Part shown: one piece after another, positions 19,001 through 27,268 of the stretch | Layout of the letters: each line of letters opens with the position of its first letter | How positions within the stretch are numbered: the stretch's first letter is position 1 | NCBI GenBank assembly: GCA_905233275.1 | Contig: CAJODR010000009.1 | Location: forward strand, 62,001 to 126,000 | DNA length: 64,000 nt | Source of the DNA: an uncultured Bacteroidales bacterium | GTDB lineage: Bacteria; Bacteroidota; Bacteroidia; Bacteroidales; UBA932 | Direction: 5' to 3' | Notes under the pieces: model-generated | What the model was told of the DNA's origin: nothing | Databases searched by the model: none | The model's input: only the letters and a program-made list of their open reading frames with translations | Program-made: the position numbers and the translations under genes

Positions 19001-19066
19001 CGTATCCTCCGCTCCATGGGTTACCCGAATGTCAGCGGCCATCTCTGGTATCTGTCCGAGAAATAA
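16004..19066 (+). CDS. AddA/UvrD-type helicase-nuclease
   Basis: A 1020-residue SF1A helicase. Walker A is ASAGSGKT (residues 7-14). Further motifs are TFTNKATEEMK, the DEFQD Walker B in LLDEFQDTS, VGDVKQSIYRWRG, VMTIHKSKGLEFP and LYVAFTRAEK. The C-terminus carries a RecB-like nuclease (RLRGKVLHDIL, then VIDYKFGEREAAYDRQV). The start ATGA overlaps the stop of the AddB-like gene, so the two subunits are coupled. Together they should unwind and resect broken DNA ends for RecA loading in the cytoplasm. AddA assignment follows from the partner gene and domain order. Confidence 0.88.
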   Translation: MIRIMKASAGSGKTFNLAKTYIRLLLESGDTEKFRHILAVTFTNKATEEMKSRILRELFVLSDNPVASPYTRDFVPRVFPSEEALRDAARGHLMAILHDYSAFAVSTIDRFFQQTLRAFAREAGRFSSYQVTLDRDALIGEAVDRILDSMTEKDDALLRWLTDSVAEDLAAGKRFNLDDRLAEMAGSLKSEAFTSLSRRRGLDPLEAYSRENLNRIRLISKAVIEDFRLSLKAATEAVLGAFAAAGVEPEQTKSSFAVKIRKYADWPEDEKLKAPTPAFMDSLADSEKWFKKADQHLRPRLESTLPGPAGEFIRLFDQPFRTYQTAILVRNQIYSLGIAGDLEREFAALQTEKNLMTLDESTSLLRDIIDGTDAPFIYEKTGVRYENFLLDEFQDTSGVQWNNFKPLLIESQANSSDTQPNGGENLLVGDVKQSIYRWRGSDWRLLDSVAPAEFGVKPSDEEILEGNWRSLPEIVSFNNELFAWGSSCLDSLLLEKTGLDGGIAGIYSSASQKVCTRDKAPGCVEARFCEDDEEEMAEVLGTVASIREAGAEWSDIAILVRNNKEGSLIAESLIDNGIPVISDDSLYVKSSITVRRLVSQLSLVSGTSGKEGSAVAGFLASSMAVETPEGYHSLYELSEMILRSLKEYDPDLFEAEVPYIIALQDFLSEWSARNGNDLALFLREWDSADPHISPPEGVSAVRVMTIHKSKGLEFPAVIIPYLEKLSFSSSRGSMWCVPEAGGTSLEGISDVAYRVGLSSDTVNTLFSQDYLRELRLQYVDSINILYVAFTRAEKYLKIIGKTPGKTISDMSGLLSAYVSDGHGFTEKDGVMRKGVPYDFTTLKRRRASSSLITGSWTSIAPGDRLRSRSDASDFFGGEGTVGFAASARLRGKVLHDILSMVEKPSDLPSAVEMAVTRGELPEEEMAAVLAFLSEKIASRPEWFPESGCKVLREVSLFDGRGGVKRPDRVLVADDGTVTVIDYKFGEREAAYDRQVAEYVRILRSMGYPNVSGHLWYLSEK

Positions 19067-19089
19067 TTTATTTTGTCCCCGGATTTTGT

Positions 19090-19097
19090 TATTTTTG
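19090..19097 (+). promoter_or_regulatory. Possible -7 element before the DUF4290 gene
   Basis: TATTTTTG lies 22 nt before the ATG at 19120, matching TAnnTTTG. No -33 TTG sits at the canonical 20-nt distance (a TTTG is 14 nt away), so support is partial. Confidence 0.45.
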
Positions 19098-19119
19098 CAG
19101 TCTAAACCTGAAAGACAGA

Positions 19120-19764
19120 ATGGAAGCCAGCGAAAGTACGATCAAACTCTATTACAATACCGAAGTCGAAGATCTCGCCATGCCGGAGTACGGCCGCAAC
19201 GTGCTCAAGATGGTCGAGCAGCTCCGTGACATCCCCGATCGCGCCAAACGCAGCGAGCAGGCAGCGGCCGTCGTCAAGGTGATGGAGCTTCTCAACCCCC
19301 AGGTCCACCAGCAGGAAAACTACGTCCACAAGCTCTGGGACCACCTTTACATGATTGCGGGATACGACCTTGACATAGACGCCCCGTTCGAGCCGCCGAT
19401 CAAGGCGGACGTAGAGGCGCGCCCCATGCCCGTTCCCCTCCAGACCTCTCCCGTGCGCTTCCGCCACTACGGCCGCAACATCGAGAGCATCATAGACCTT
19501 ATCGCCTCCGAGGAGGACGGCGAGGTCAAGACAGCAATGGTCCGCGCCATCGCGACGTACATGCGCCAGCAGTACCTCATCTGGAACAAGGACAGCGTCG
19601 ACGACACCACCATTTTTCAGGATATCGTCCAGATTTCCGGTGGCCGCGTAAAGATTCCCGAGGGGCTCGAGCTCTCCAAGATTTCCGCTGACACATCATT
19701 CTCCCGTCCGGGAATCATCCTCGGAGGACAGAAATCCAAGAACCGCCGCAAAAAGAAAAAATAG
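19120..19764 (+). CDS. DUF4290 domain protein
   Basis: A 214-residue soluble protein that I recognise as DUF4290 from its opening (LYYNTEVEDLAMPEYGRN), its YVHKLWDHLYMIAGYDLDID segment and its very basic end (KSKNRRKKKK). The family is widespread in Bacteroidetes with no established function. It sits between the AddAB-like pair and FtsK, 3 bp ahead of the latter, so it is probably co-transcribed with the DNA translocase. A role in chromosome handling is only inferred from this context. Confidence 0.85.
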   Translation: MEASESTIKLYYNTEVEDLAMPEYGRNVLKMVEQLRDIPDRAKRSEQAAAVVKVMELLNPQVHQQENYVHKLWDHLYMIAGYDLDIDAPFEPPIKADVEARPMPVPLQTSPVRFRHYGRNIESIIDLIASEEDGEVKTAMVRAIATYMRQQYLIWNKDSVDDTTIFQDIVQISGGRVKIPEGLELSKISADTSFSRPGIILGGQKSKNRRKKKK

Positions 19765-19767
19765 CCG

Positions 19768-22098
19768 ATGAACCTGAGACCACGTTTCTGGACCCGAATG
19801 GACGAGGACCGCAGGCGCACGATCAAATTCGTCGCCGGACTGTTCCTCGCCGTTTTCACCGTCTTTTCCATACTGTCGGTCCTCTCCTATTTCACTACGT
19901 GGAAGGCCGACGCGAGCCTCGCCACAGCCACCGGTGAGGCCCTCGAGGACTATCCCGTCCACAATATGGCCGGCAAGATCGGCTGGCGCTGGAGCCATTT
20001 CCTCGTCGGAAGCTGCTTCGGTCTCGGCGCGATCGGCATCCTCGTGGCGCTCGTCGTGGCCTGCATCAAGCTGTTCGTCCGCAAGAGAATCCATCTGTCC
20101 AAGGCATTCACGCTCAGCGTGACGGCGGCATTCCTCGCCTCGGTCATTCTCGCGTACGCGGCTTCATTCGGCGCAGCCGACAATGCTTTCGGCGGCGGAC
20201 TCGGGGGAAGATTCGGTGCGGCTCTCGTAAGTGCGGGGCATGCATTCCTCGGAAAGATAGTGACAGGCGTCCTGATCGGGGCACTGGCGCTGGTGTGGCT
20301 GTACTTCCTGAGCAGCCGTTTTGCGTCGTGGATTCTCGGTCATTCTTCCGACGATGAAGAGGAGGAGCAGGAACAGAAACAGAAACAGGTTGAGGTCAAG
20401 CCTGTCATCCAGAAGCCCGTCAAGCCGGTGGAAGTACCTGAAGAAGAGGAAGATACTCCGGAAGAGGAAGTCGAACCCGGACTTGAGGTCATCACCGACG
20501 ACACCTTCGACGAAAAGGTCCGCAAGGAGCTCCCCCGTATCAACAACCGTGACGAGCTCCCCGGCTACAAGTTCCCTTCGCTGGATATACTGCACGACTA
20601 TGCGTCGTCCCGCCAGGAGGTCTCCACCGAAGAGCTGTCGCGCAACAACAACAAGATCCGCGCTACTCTCAAGAACTACAAGATCGAGGTCGTGGACGTC
20701 AAGGCCGTGGTCGGCCCTACTGTGACGTTGTATAAGGTGTTCCCCGCTCCGGGTGTCAAGATTGCGGCCATCAAATCCCTCCAGGAGGATATCGCGATGT
20801 CGCTCAATGCCCGCGGCGTCCGTGTCGTCGCCCTGTCCGACTGCGTCGGTATCGAGGTCGCCAACGACGTGCCATCTATCGTCCCTCTCAAGGCCTTGAT
20901 GAACGACGAGGCGTTCCGCGAAAGCAAGGCTGAGCTCCCAGTTGCCATCGGATATACTATCACTCAGAAAGTCAAGGTGTTCGACCTCGCCGACGCCCCT
21001 CACCTCCTCGTCGCCGGTGCTACCAAGCAGGGCAAGTCAGTGGGTCTCAACGTCATCGTGTCGTCGCTCCTCTACGCCAAGCATCCGTCCGAACTGAAAT
21101 TCGTCTTCATCGATCCCAAGATGGTCGAATTCTCGGCCTACGCCAAGCTCCTGTACCACTATCTGGCGGTACTTCCCAGGGCTGCGTCTGCCGAGGAAGA
21201 GCTCTCCCAGGCCATAGTCAAGAACCCCAAGGCCGCCAAGGACATCCTCAGTTCGCTCTGCACCGAGATGGACTCCCGTTACGAGCTCCTCAGCAAGGCG
21301 GAAGTCAACAACATCAAGCGCTACAACGACAAGTTCCGCGACCGCCATCTCCTCCCGACCGAGGGTCACCGCTTCCTCCCTTATCTCGTCGTAGTCATTG
21401 ATGAATACGCGGACCTCACGATGTCCGTCGGCGCCGGCGGAGAGGCCAAGGCCATGGCCAAGAGTATCACCACTTCCGTCATCCGTCTCGCCCAGAAGGG
21501 CCGGGCTGCAGGTATCCACGTGATCCTCGCCACCCAGAGACCTACTGTTGACGTCGTCACCGGTCTCATCAAGACCAACTTCCCTATGCGAATAGCCTTC
21601 AGGGTTACCTCCAGGATCGATTCCATGACTATCCTCGACACTCCCGGCGCCGACAAGCTCATCGGCAAAGGTGACATGCTCCTGTACAACGGCATTGAGA
21701 CCGAAAGGGTCCAGTGCGCCCTCATCGGCGGTGACGAGATCCAGAATCTTACCGAGGCGGTCGCCTCCCAGAGCGGCTACAAGAAGAGCTACAACACTCC
21801 TTATTATCTCCCCGAACCTCCGTCCGAGGAAGGCTCCGGCGGAGAAGGCGAAATGGTCGATATGAAGCAGCTCGACGAGCGTTTTGAGGAGGCCGCCCGT
21901 CTCGTTGTCCAGTACCAAAAGGGATCGACTTCCGATCTCCAGCGCCGGCTTGGCATGGGATATGCAAAGGCAGGCAGGGTAATGGACCAGCTCCAGGCCG
22001 CAGGAATCGTCGGACCCCAGGACGGCAGCAAGCCACGCCAGGTGTTAGTCTCGGATTTCGCCGAGCTCGACAGGATTCTTGAGTCCTTCAAGGGCTGA
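19768..22098 (+). CDS. ftsK: FtsK/SpoIIIE DNA translocase
   Basis: A 776-residue protein. There are four N-terminal transmembrane helices (about 23-45, 75-95, 112-133, 163-185), then an acidic Glu/Gln/Lys linker (about 195-240). The alpha-beta motor has Walker A GATKQGKS (417-424), Walker B VVIDEYADL and LATQRPTVDVV. The C-terminal gamma winged helix (KGSTSDLQRRLGMGYAKAGRVMDQLQ) reads orienting sequences. It pumps DNA at the division septum and resolves dimers with XerCD. Length and order are those of normal FtsK. The LolA-like gene follows after 14 bp. Confidence 0.95.
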   Translation: MNLRPRFWTRMDEDRRRTIKFVAGLFLAVFTVFSILSVLSYFTTWKADASLATATGEALEDYPVHNMAGKIGWRWSHFLVGSCFGLGAIGILVALVVACIKLFVRKRIHLSKAFTLSVTAAFLASVILAYAASFGAADNAFGGGLGGRFGAALVSAGHAFLGKIVTGVLIGALALVWLYFLSSRFASWILGHSSDDEEEEQEQKQKQVEVKPVIQKPVKPVEVPEEEEDTPEEEVEPGLEVITDDTFDEKVRKELPRINNRDELPGYKFPSLDILHDYASSRQEVSTEELSRNNNKIRATLKNYKIEVVDVKAVVGPTVTLYKVFPAPGVKIAAIKSLQEDIAMSLNARGVRVVALSDCVGIEVANDVPSIVPLKALMNDEAFRESKAELPVAIGYTITQKVKVFDLADAPHLLVAGATKQGKSVGLNVIVSSLLYAKHPSELKFVFIDPKMVEFSAYAKLLYHYLAVLPRAASAEEELSQAIVKNPKAAKDILSSLCTEMDSRYELLSKAEVNNIKRYNDKFRDRHLLPTEGHRFLPYLVVVIDEYADLTMSVGAGGEAKAMAKSITTSVIRLAQKGRAAGIHVILATQRPTVDVVTGLIKTNFPMRIAFRVTSRIDSMTILDTPGADKLIGKGDMLLYNGIETERVQCALIGGDEIQNLTEAVASQSGYKKSYNTPYYLPEPPSEEGSGGEGEMVDMKQLDERFEEAARLVVQYQKGSTSDLQRRLGMGYAKAGRVMDQLQAAGIVGPQDGSKPRQVLVSDFAELDRILESFKG

Positions 22099-22112
22099 AA
22101 AGGACAAAAAGG

Positions 22113-22709
22113 ATGAAAAAAGGCTTCATTGCGGCCGTGGCAGCCGCTCTCATTTCCGCAACTTCGTTTGCGCAGACAGTTGTTCCCCTCCTCGACAAAG
22201 CATGCGACTCGAGGACGTCGTTCACCTATAAATACGAATCCGCCAAGCCCGGCGAATCGACATTCAACCTCCTCACCAACGGCTCCGCCACCCTCGAAGG
22301 CCGCGGCTACGCCGTCATCGCCACTGAGATGAAAATGGAGCTCCGCTCTGACGGCTCCAGCGTCTGGACCATCGACACTGCCGCCAAAGAGGCCATAATC
22401 GAGCCCGCCTCCGACGCCGTCCCTTCCGACATCTTCTCCAATCCCGTCGTCCTGGTACGCTCCTACAAGGAATTCTTCACCGTCTCCGGTACCGGCGCCC
22501 GTTACACCCTCACGCCCAAAGATTCCTCCCTCAACGTCAAGAGCGCAGTCCTGTCCACAGTCGGAGACAATGCCGACATCGTCCTCAACATGAAAGACGG
22601 TTCCGTCTACCGCCTCACCCTGTCCGGAATTACCTTCTCCAACCCCACCGCCGCTTCCTTCGCCCCGGCTGCCTTCACCCGCGACTGGATCGTCACTGAT
22701 CTTCGATAA
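22113..22709 (+). CDS. LolA-like outer-membrane lipoprotein carrier
   Basis: A 198-residue periplasmic protein with signal peptide MKKGFIAAVAAALISATSFAQ. The mature part is nearly all beta-strand with the LolA-type pattern SFTYKYESAKPGESTFNLLTNGSATLEGRGYAV and WTIDTAAKEAIIEP, an open barrel that carries lipoproteins or lipids from the inner to the outer membrane. Bacteroidetes LolA-like genes often follow ftsK, which supports the call. It lacks strong signature residues, so it could belong to a related LolA/LolB-fold family. Confidence 0.7.
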   Translation: MKKGFIAAVAAALISATSFAQTVVPLLDKACDSRTSFTYKYESAKPGESTFNLLTNGSATLEGRGYAVIATEMKMELRSDGSSVWTIDTAAKEAIIEPASDAVPSDIFSNPVVLVRSYKEFFTVSGTGARYTLTPKDSSLNVKSAVLSTVGDNADIVLNMKDGSVYRLTLSGITFSNPTAASFAPAAFTRDWIVTDLR

Positions 22710-22710
22710 C

Positions 22711-22752
22711 AAGAGATTTCTCCGCGCGCTTCGCTTGGTCGAAATGACAAAA
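22711..22752 (+). repeat. REP-like intergenic repeat copy
   Basis: AAGAGATTTCTC, a GC-rich middle (CGCGCGCTTCGCTTGG), then TCGAAATGACAAAA, filling the gap between the LolA-like and ApbE genes. It shares both half-motifs with 14085-14118. Confidence 0.6.
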
Positions 22753-23817
22753 TTAGTGTGCTTCCGCGATGTTGAAGTCGGGGGAGGACCAGGTGGTTGT
22801 GCCTGTGGGAGTGTCGTAGATTAGGAGGGCTTCGAGGTCCGGGGAAGTGGTTATGAGCTCCTTTGAGGCTTCGGGGCCGAGGACCATGCACCAGGTGGCG
22901 ACGGCGTCGGCGGTGGCGGCATCGGGGGCGACGACGGTGGCGCTGAGGAGACTGTTTTCAGCCGGACGGGCGGTGCGGGGGTCGATGGTGTGGCCGTATT
23001 TGCGGCCGTCACGGACATAGAATTTGCGGTAGTTGCCGCTGGTGACGAGGCCCTGGGGGCCGCCGCTGCTTTGCCAGATGGCGGCGATGTCGGCTCCGGG
23101 CGACATGTTGCCGTCGACTGGACGGTCGACGCCTACACGCCACGGGCGGCCCTTGTCGCTGAGGCCGTCACACCAGATTTCCCCTATATCGACCAGCATG
23201 TCTTTTACACCGAGACCTTTGAGATAGTGGGCGACGACGTCGCAGCTGTAGCCCTGGGCGATGGCGTTGAAGTTGAGGACGGGGAGAGCCAACGTGTCTT
23301 CTCCTTCGCGGAGAAGTGAGGTAGGGGAGAGGGTGCCGTCGGGTGCTATGGCGCTGCGGATATCGGGAAGGAGGCGGTGCATTCCGCATCGGGTGCGGAT
23401 GGCTTCCAACGCCTCGTCTGAGGGCAGAGAATCGCCGGTAAAACCGAATCCCCATACGTCGAAAACCGGCCCTGCAGCCACGTCCAGAGCACCTTCTGAC
23501 TGATCATAAAAGTGATAGGACAATTCGTAGCACTCGAGGAAGAGTTCGTTCGGGGTGATAGTCTCGCCGCGGTTGAAGGCCGAGAGGAGGGAGCCTTTGT
23601 TGTAGCCTGAGAGCGAATTGTCGATGGCGACGAGGACGGAGTCGATTCCCTTTGCAACTTGTGCGGGATCGAGGGAGCAGCCTTCGGAATTGAATACGAC
23701 ACGGTATTCGCCCCCCTGGGCGTAACCTCTTGCTTCATAATATCCTCCAGTCGGGCGGCACCCGGCAAGGAAAACAAAAGCGGCAAAAACGGCGATAATC
23801 CCCTTAAGAGCTCTCAT
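22753..23817 (-). CDS. apbE: FAD:protein FMN transferase (ApbE), lipoprotein
   Basis: A 354-residue lipoprotein (lipobox FLAGC, Cys20). ApbE features include IDNSLSGYNKGSLLSAFNRG, GALDVAAGPVFDVWGFG, NAIAQGYSCDVVAHYL, DIGEIWCDG, GHTIDPRTARP and the C-terminal SATVVAPDAATADAVATWCMVLG. The enzyme uses Mg and FAD to attach FMN to Thr/Ser of exported flavoproteins such as Nqr/Rnf subunits, outside the inner membrane. It stands alone on the minus strand. Confidence is high because several motif blocks agree. Confidence 0.93.
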   Translation of the reverse strand: MRALKGIIAVFAAFVFLAGCRPTGGYYEARGYAQGGEYRVVFNSEGCSLDPAQVAKGIDSVLVAIDNSLSGYNKGSLLSAFNRGETITPNELFLECYELSYHFYDQSEGALDVAAGPVFDVWGFGFTGDSLPSDEALEAIRTRCGMHRLLPDIRSAIAPDGTLSPTSLLREGEDTLALPVLNFNAIAQGYSCDVVAHYLKGLGVKDMLVDIGEIWCDGLSDKGRPWRVGVDRPVDGNMSPGADIAAIWQSSGGPQGLVTSGNYRKFYVRDGRKYGHTIDPRTARPAENSLLSATVVAPDAATADAVATWCMVLGPEASKELITTSPDLEALLIYDTPTGTTTWSSPDFNIAEAH

Positions 23818-23834
23818 TTGGCACGGTTTTTATG

Positions 23835-23842
23835 CAAAGTTA
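23835..23842 (-). promoter_or_regulatory. Possible -7 element for apbE
   Basis: TAACTTTG on the minus strand matches TAnnTTTG, 17 nt from the apbE ATG at 23817. No clear -33 element sits 20 nt upstream. Confidence 0.45.
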
Positions 23843-23886
23843 GCGGAATTTCGACAAAAAATATCGATATTTGCATAATTGATTGA

Positions 23887-24903
23887 ATGATGAAGATGAA
23901 AATCACAAGATATCTGGCTGTTCTGGCCGCTGCAGCGGCTCTTATCCTGTCCTGCAAAAAGGACAAGGACGATGAGACTACCACAAAAAAAGATATGTCC
24001 GGGACATTCGTAGTCGACTATCCTGCATACGTTCATGGCAACGAGTCCATCACGCTGATTCCGCGTGGCCTTTATACCACGGATGGGACCAATATCGGCT
24101 ATTATTGGCGACTTGTCGGCCGTACGACCAACGATACCACCAAATTCAAGGAAGACCTCGATCCTGCCAATGATGGCCGCTGGGTAGTTACACTGCCCGA
24201 TTCGCTTGCGACATTCTCCATTGGTTGCACGGCATACGCTGACGATTATTATACCAGTTCAGCATCGATCAATATCACGGTCGTGGATGACGAAGAGTCG
24301 ATTACGGACCGCGGTTTCACTGCGGATGACCTTACATTCAACGATATCCGCGATGGACGTACCTACCATTATGCCACTATCGCCGGTCTCGACTGGATGA
24401 AGGAAAATCTCGCATGGAATGGCGCAGGCAAGCCTTTCTACAGCTGCGACGTGATGGACGGAGTGGTCGGCCGCTTCTATTCAAGGGAAGAAGCCGAGAC
24501 TGCATGCCCCGATGGCTGGAGGCTCCCCTCAGAGGCCGAATGGGCAGAACTGGCAAAGGCAGTCGGCCCTACAGGTACCTACGAGCCTTATTCCGACTTC
24601 CCTGAAGTTGCCCCGAAACTCATGGCTGACGCCAAATTCAACGGCACCACGCTCTGGGAATACTGGCCGGAAGTCAAGATTGACAATGCCTCGTCGCTTG
24701 CATTCATTCCTTCGGGTTATGCAGTAATGTCTTCTTCTGCAGCGCCTTCGTTCTCCCAGTTCGGGGACATCGCTGCATTCTGGTCATCTGATTTGGACGG
24801 AGAAGACGGCTGGTACCGTTACGTCAACGAAAACAAACCTGTCCTCTACAGCGGCAAGGCAATGGTAAAAGGATTCCTCCTCACCGTCCGCTGCGTCAGG
24901 TAG
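23887..24903 (+). CDS. FISUMP-domain lipoprotein
   Basis: A 338-residue lipoprotein (lipobox LILSC, Cys23, followed by a Lys/Asp-rich tether). The first half is Ig-like beta-sheet (about 35-140). The second half is a FISUMP domain: YHYATIAGLDWMKENLAW, ETACPDGWRLPSEAEWAELAKAVG, AFIPSGYAVM, FWSSDLDGEDGWYRYV and a terminal LLTVRCVR. It is likely surface-exposed and has no visible catalytic function. The ATG at 23890 is an equally good start. Its 3' end overlaps the convergent ComEC gene by 8 nt. Confidence 0.85.
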   Translation: MMKMKITRYLAVLAAAAALILSCKKDKDDETTTKKDMSGTFVVDYPAYVHGNESITLIPRGLYTTDGTNIGYYWRLVGRTTNDTTKFKEDLDPANDGRWVVTLPDSLATFSIGCTAYADDYYTSSASINITVVDDEESITDRGFTADDLTFNDIRDGRTYHYATIAGLDWMKENLAWNGAGKPFYSCDVMDGVVGRFYSREEAETACPDGWRLPSEAEWAELAKAVGPTGTYEPYSDFPEVAPKLMADAKFNGTTLWEYWPEVKIDNASSLAFIPSGYAVMSSSAAPSFSQFGDIAAFWSSDLDGEDGWYRYVNENKPVLYSGKAMVKGFLLTVRCVR

Positions 24904-25957
24904 CGACCAGAGACAGTATTTTCAGAAGAGCGCCTACCAGCGAATCTGTGACGAATATGGCTGCCGTCGGAAATAATCCGGCGGCAGCTGCTGTTATTGT
25001 CCCGAGTGCCGCAAAAATGATGAGCGTGGTAAGCGGAACAGCCACCAGGTTGCATATGAGAAACAGCCCCGGAAGGCTCCCGAAGCGGTACCAGACCAGT
25101 GGCGCCGTAAACACCTGGCAGCTCAGCGTCAGCATCGCTGCATCCCAGACGCGTTTAAGCGGAGAGTCAGGATAAATACCGGAGAGGGAGGGGTAGAGCA
25201 GGGCGATGCCGGCGACGGCGAGGTATGACAGCTGGAAACCGACCGAACGGATCACCCACGGAGTGAGCGTCAGCTGGATGAGGAGGGCAGCCTGGAGGAT
25301 GCCGGAAAGCGGCGCACGCCTGCCTGCAAGCAGCATTCCTTCCCTGATCAGTATAAACAGGAATGCCCTCACAATCGACGGCCCCGCCCCCGTCATTACC
25401 ATGTAGAATGCCCCTGCGGCGACTGTCGCGCCGAATCTCACCAGCCTCGCCCCCCTTGACCGGCCGATTGCGCTCAGGAGCCCCGACAGCAGCGAATACA
25501 GGATCCCGATATGCAGCCCCGACAGCGCCAGAAGGTGCGACGCCCCGGCCGACCGGAAGAGCGCAACCGTGTCCCTGGTCAGTCCACTCCTGTCCCCGAG
25601 AAGGAAGGCCTTGAGGACTGTAGCCGTGTTGATTCCCCGGAAGGGAATACTGTCGATCAGCCTGGAAAGCCTGGCGGATGCGCCGTCCAATAGCCCTTCG
25701 GGCGAATGCACCCTCAATCCTCCCGCCGCAGATGTGAATGCTCCCGCGAGGAATATTACGGCAAAAACTGATGCGGCGGAGGCAGGAGCCTTCCTCTTCA
25801 GCCACAGGATGAGTGCGAAAGCAAGGCACGGCGCAGTCATGGCGGCCAATCCGCAATCGGCCGTCCCGTACCCCGCGTATGCCTTGAAAGCTTCACCGGC
25901 TGCAACGCCGGTTGAGAAACTGACGGAAATCCCGGCCATTGAGCCGCGACTTGTCAT
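24896..25957 (-). CDS. ComEC/Rec2-type competence channel, core only
   Basis: A 353-residue polytopic membrane protein with the ComEC competence-domain signature: FLLGDRSGLTRDTVALFRSAGASHLLALSGLHIGILY, then GAGPSIVRAFLFIL and SVGFQLSYLAVAGIALLYP. ComEC moves single-stranded DNA across the inner membrane during transformation. Usual ComEC proteins are 600-800 residues, with an N-terminal OB domain and often a C-terminal metallo-beta-lactamase domain. Here only the channel core is present, a short form that also occurs naturally in Bacteroidetes. It overlaps the convergent FISUMP gene by 8 nt. Confidence 0.85.
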   Translation of the reverse strand: MTSRGSMAGISVSFSTGVAAGEAFKAYAGYGTADCGLAAMTAPCLAFALILWLKRKAPASAASVFAVIFLAGAFTSAAGGLRVHSPEGLLDGASARLSRLIDSIPFRGINTATVLKAFLLGDRSGLTRDTVALFRSAGASHLLALSGLHIGILYSLLSGLLSAIGRSRGARLVRFGATVAAGAFYMVMTGAGPSIVRAFLFILIREGMLLAGRRAPLSGILQAALLIQLTLTPWVIRSVGFQLSYLAVAGIALLYPSLSGIYPDSPLKRVWDAAMLTLSCQVFTAPLVWYRFGSLPGLFLICNLVAVPLTTLIIFAALGTITAAAAGLFPTAAIFVTDSLVGALLKILSLVAT

Positions 25958-25997
25958 AAATATCCGCCTTTCGCTCGCAAATTTACTTAATTATTCG

Positions 25998-26005
25998 TAT
26001 ATTTG
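25998..26005 (+). promoter_or_regulatory. -7 element before the acyl kinase gene
   Basis: TATATTTG matches TAnnTTTG exactly and lies 30 nt before the ATG at 26036. I see no TTG at the -33 position. Confidence 0.5.
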
Positions 26006-26035
26006 TATGATTTTGATACCAATTGAGTTTAAAAT

Positions 26036-27250
26036 ATGATAATCCTCGTAATCAACTGCGGCAGCTCGTCCATCAAGTACCAGCTCCTCGACATGAAGAG
26101 CGACGACGTCTACACGCTCATCGCCAAAGGCATAGTCGAAAAGATAGGCCTCCCGACATCCCTCATCCAGTACGCACCGACCGGATCTCCCAAGGAAGTC
26201 ACCGAGTGCCCGATTCCCGACCATAAGGAAGGTATGCGCCTCGTCCTCCAGGCTCTTACAAACCCCGCCACGGGAGTTCTCAAGAATCTCGACGACATCG
26301 ACGCAGTCGGCCACCGCATCGTCCAGGGCGGCGAGTTCTTCTCCTCCAGCGCCCTTGTCGACGAGGATGTGCTCAAGAAGATCGAGTTCTGCGCGGACTT
26401 CGCCCCTCTGCACAACCCGGCCCACCTCCTCGGCATCAAAGCCATCACCGAGGTGCTCCCGACAGTGCCCCAGGTGGTGACGTTCGACACTGCATTCCAC
26501 CAGACGATGCCTTCATATTCATATATGTATGCGCTCCCGTACGAGTACTATGACAAATACCGCGTCCGCCGTTACGGCGCCCACGGCACCTCCCACCAGT
26601 TCGTGGCCGGTGTCGGCGCACGTCTCGCAGGGCTCAATATCAGCAATTCGAGGATAGTCCCCTGCCATATCGGCGCCGGCAGCTCGATCTGCGCGGTCCT
26701 CAACGGCAAGTCGGTCGAGACCTCCATGGGCTTCAGCCCGCTCGAGGGCATGATCATGGGCACCCGCGTCGGCAACATTGACGCCAACGCAGTCCTCTAC
26801 CTCATGAAGAAGCTCGGCAAGACTCCCGAAGAAATGACCGAGATCCTCAATCGCAAGAGCGGATTCATGGGCCTCAGCCAGAAGACTTCCGATGCCCGCG
26901 AAATGTCCGATCTCGCAGAAGCCGGCGACCCCAAGGCAAAGCTCGTACTCAAGAAGCTCTCCCATGACATGATCAAGATCATCGGCTCCTATATCGCTGA
27001 AATGGGTGGCGTCGACCTGATCGTATTCACCGGAGGTATCGGTGAGCACAACGCCCGTCTCCGCCGCCGCGTTCTCGAAAACTTCTCCTATATCGGCCTC
27101 AAGGTCGATTCCGAGCGCAACAAGGCATTCGGCGAAGACGCCATCATCACGACCGACGATTCGGCTGTCAAGGCCGCCCTCATCTGCACCAACGAGGAAC
27201 TCGTCATCGCCCGCGACACCATGCACATTGTCGAAGGAATTGAAGAATAA
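26036..27250 (+). CDS. ackA: Acetate kinase-family acyl kinase
   Basis: A 404-residue ASKHA-fold kinase making acyl phosphate or ATP. Family blocks include INCGSSSIKYQL, AVGHRIVQGGE, FDTAFHQTMP, YGAHGTSH, CHIGAGSS, MGFSPLEGMIMGTR and FTGGIGEHNARLR. Catalytic Arg and His positions are kept. Several usually invariant neighbours differ: GFHGTSH is GAHGTSH, HxGNG is HIGAG, and GTRSGDID is GTRVGNID. The gene sits 18 bp before a phosphate acyltransferase of the butyryltransferase type, so the substrate may be acetate, propionate or butyrate. Length fits the family. Confidence 0.87.
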   Translation: MIILVINCGSSSIKYQLLDMKSDDVYTLIAKGIVEKIGLPTSLIQYAPTGSPKEVTECPIPDHKEGMRLVLQALTNPATGVLKNLDDIDAVGHRIVQGGEFFSSSALVDEDVLKKIEFCADFAPLHNPAHLLGIKAITEVLPTVPQVVTFDTAFHQTMPSYSYMYALPYEYYDKYRVRRYGAHGTSHQFVAGVGARLAGLNISNSRIVPCHIGAGSSICAVLNGKSVETSMGFSPLEGMIMGTRVGNIDANAVLYLMKKLGKTPEEMTEILNRKSGFMGLSQKTSDAREMSDLAEAGDPKAKLVLKKLSHDMIKIIGSYIAEMGGVDLIVFTGGIGEHNARLRRRVLENFSYIGLKVDSERNKAFGEDAIITTDDSAVKAALICTNEELVIARDTMHIVEGIEE

Positions 27251-27268
27251 ACGCTAAAACTGAATAAA

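Noticed and set aside
20164..21003. 279-codon minus frame inside ftsK
   Set aside because: It is antisense to clear FtsK motifs and has no family features.
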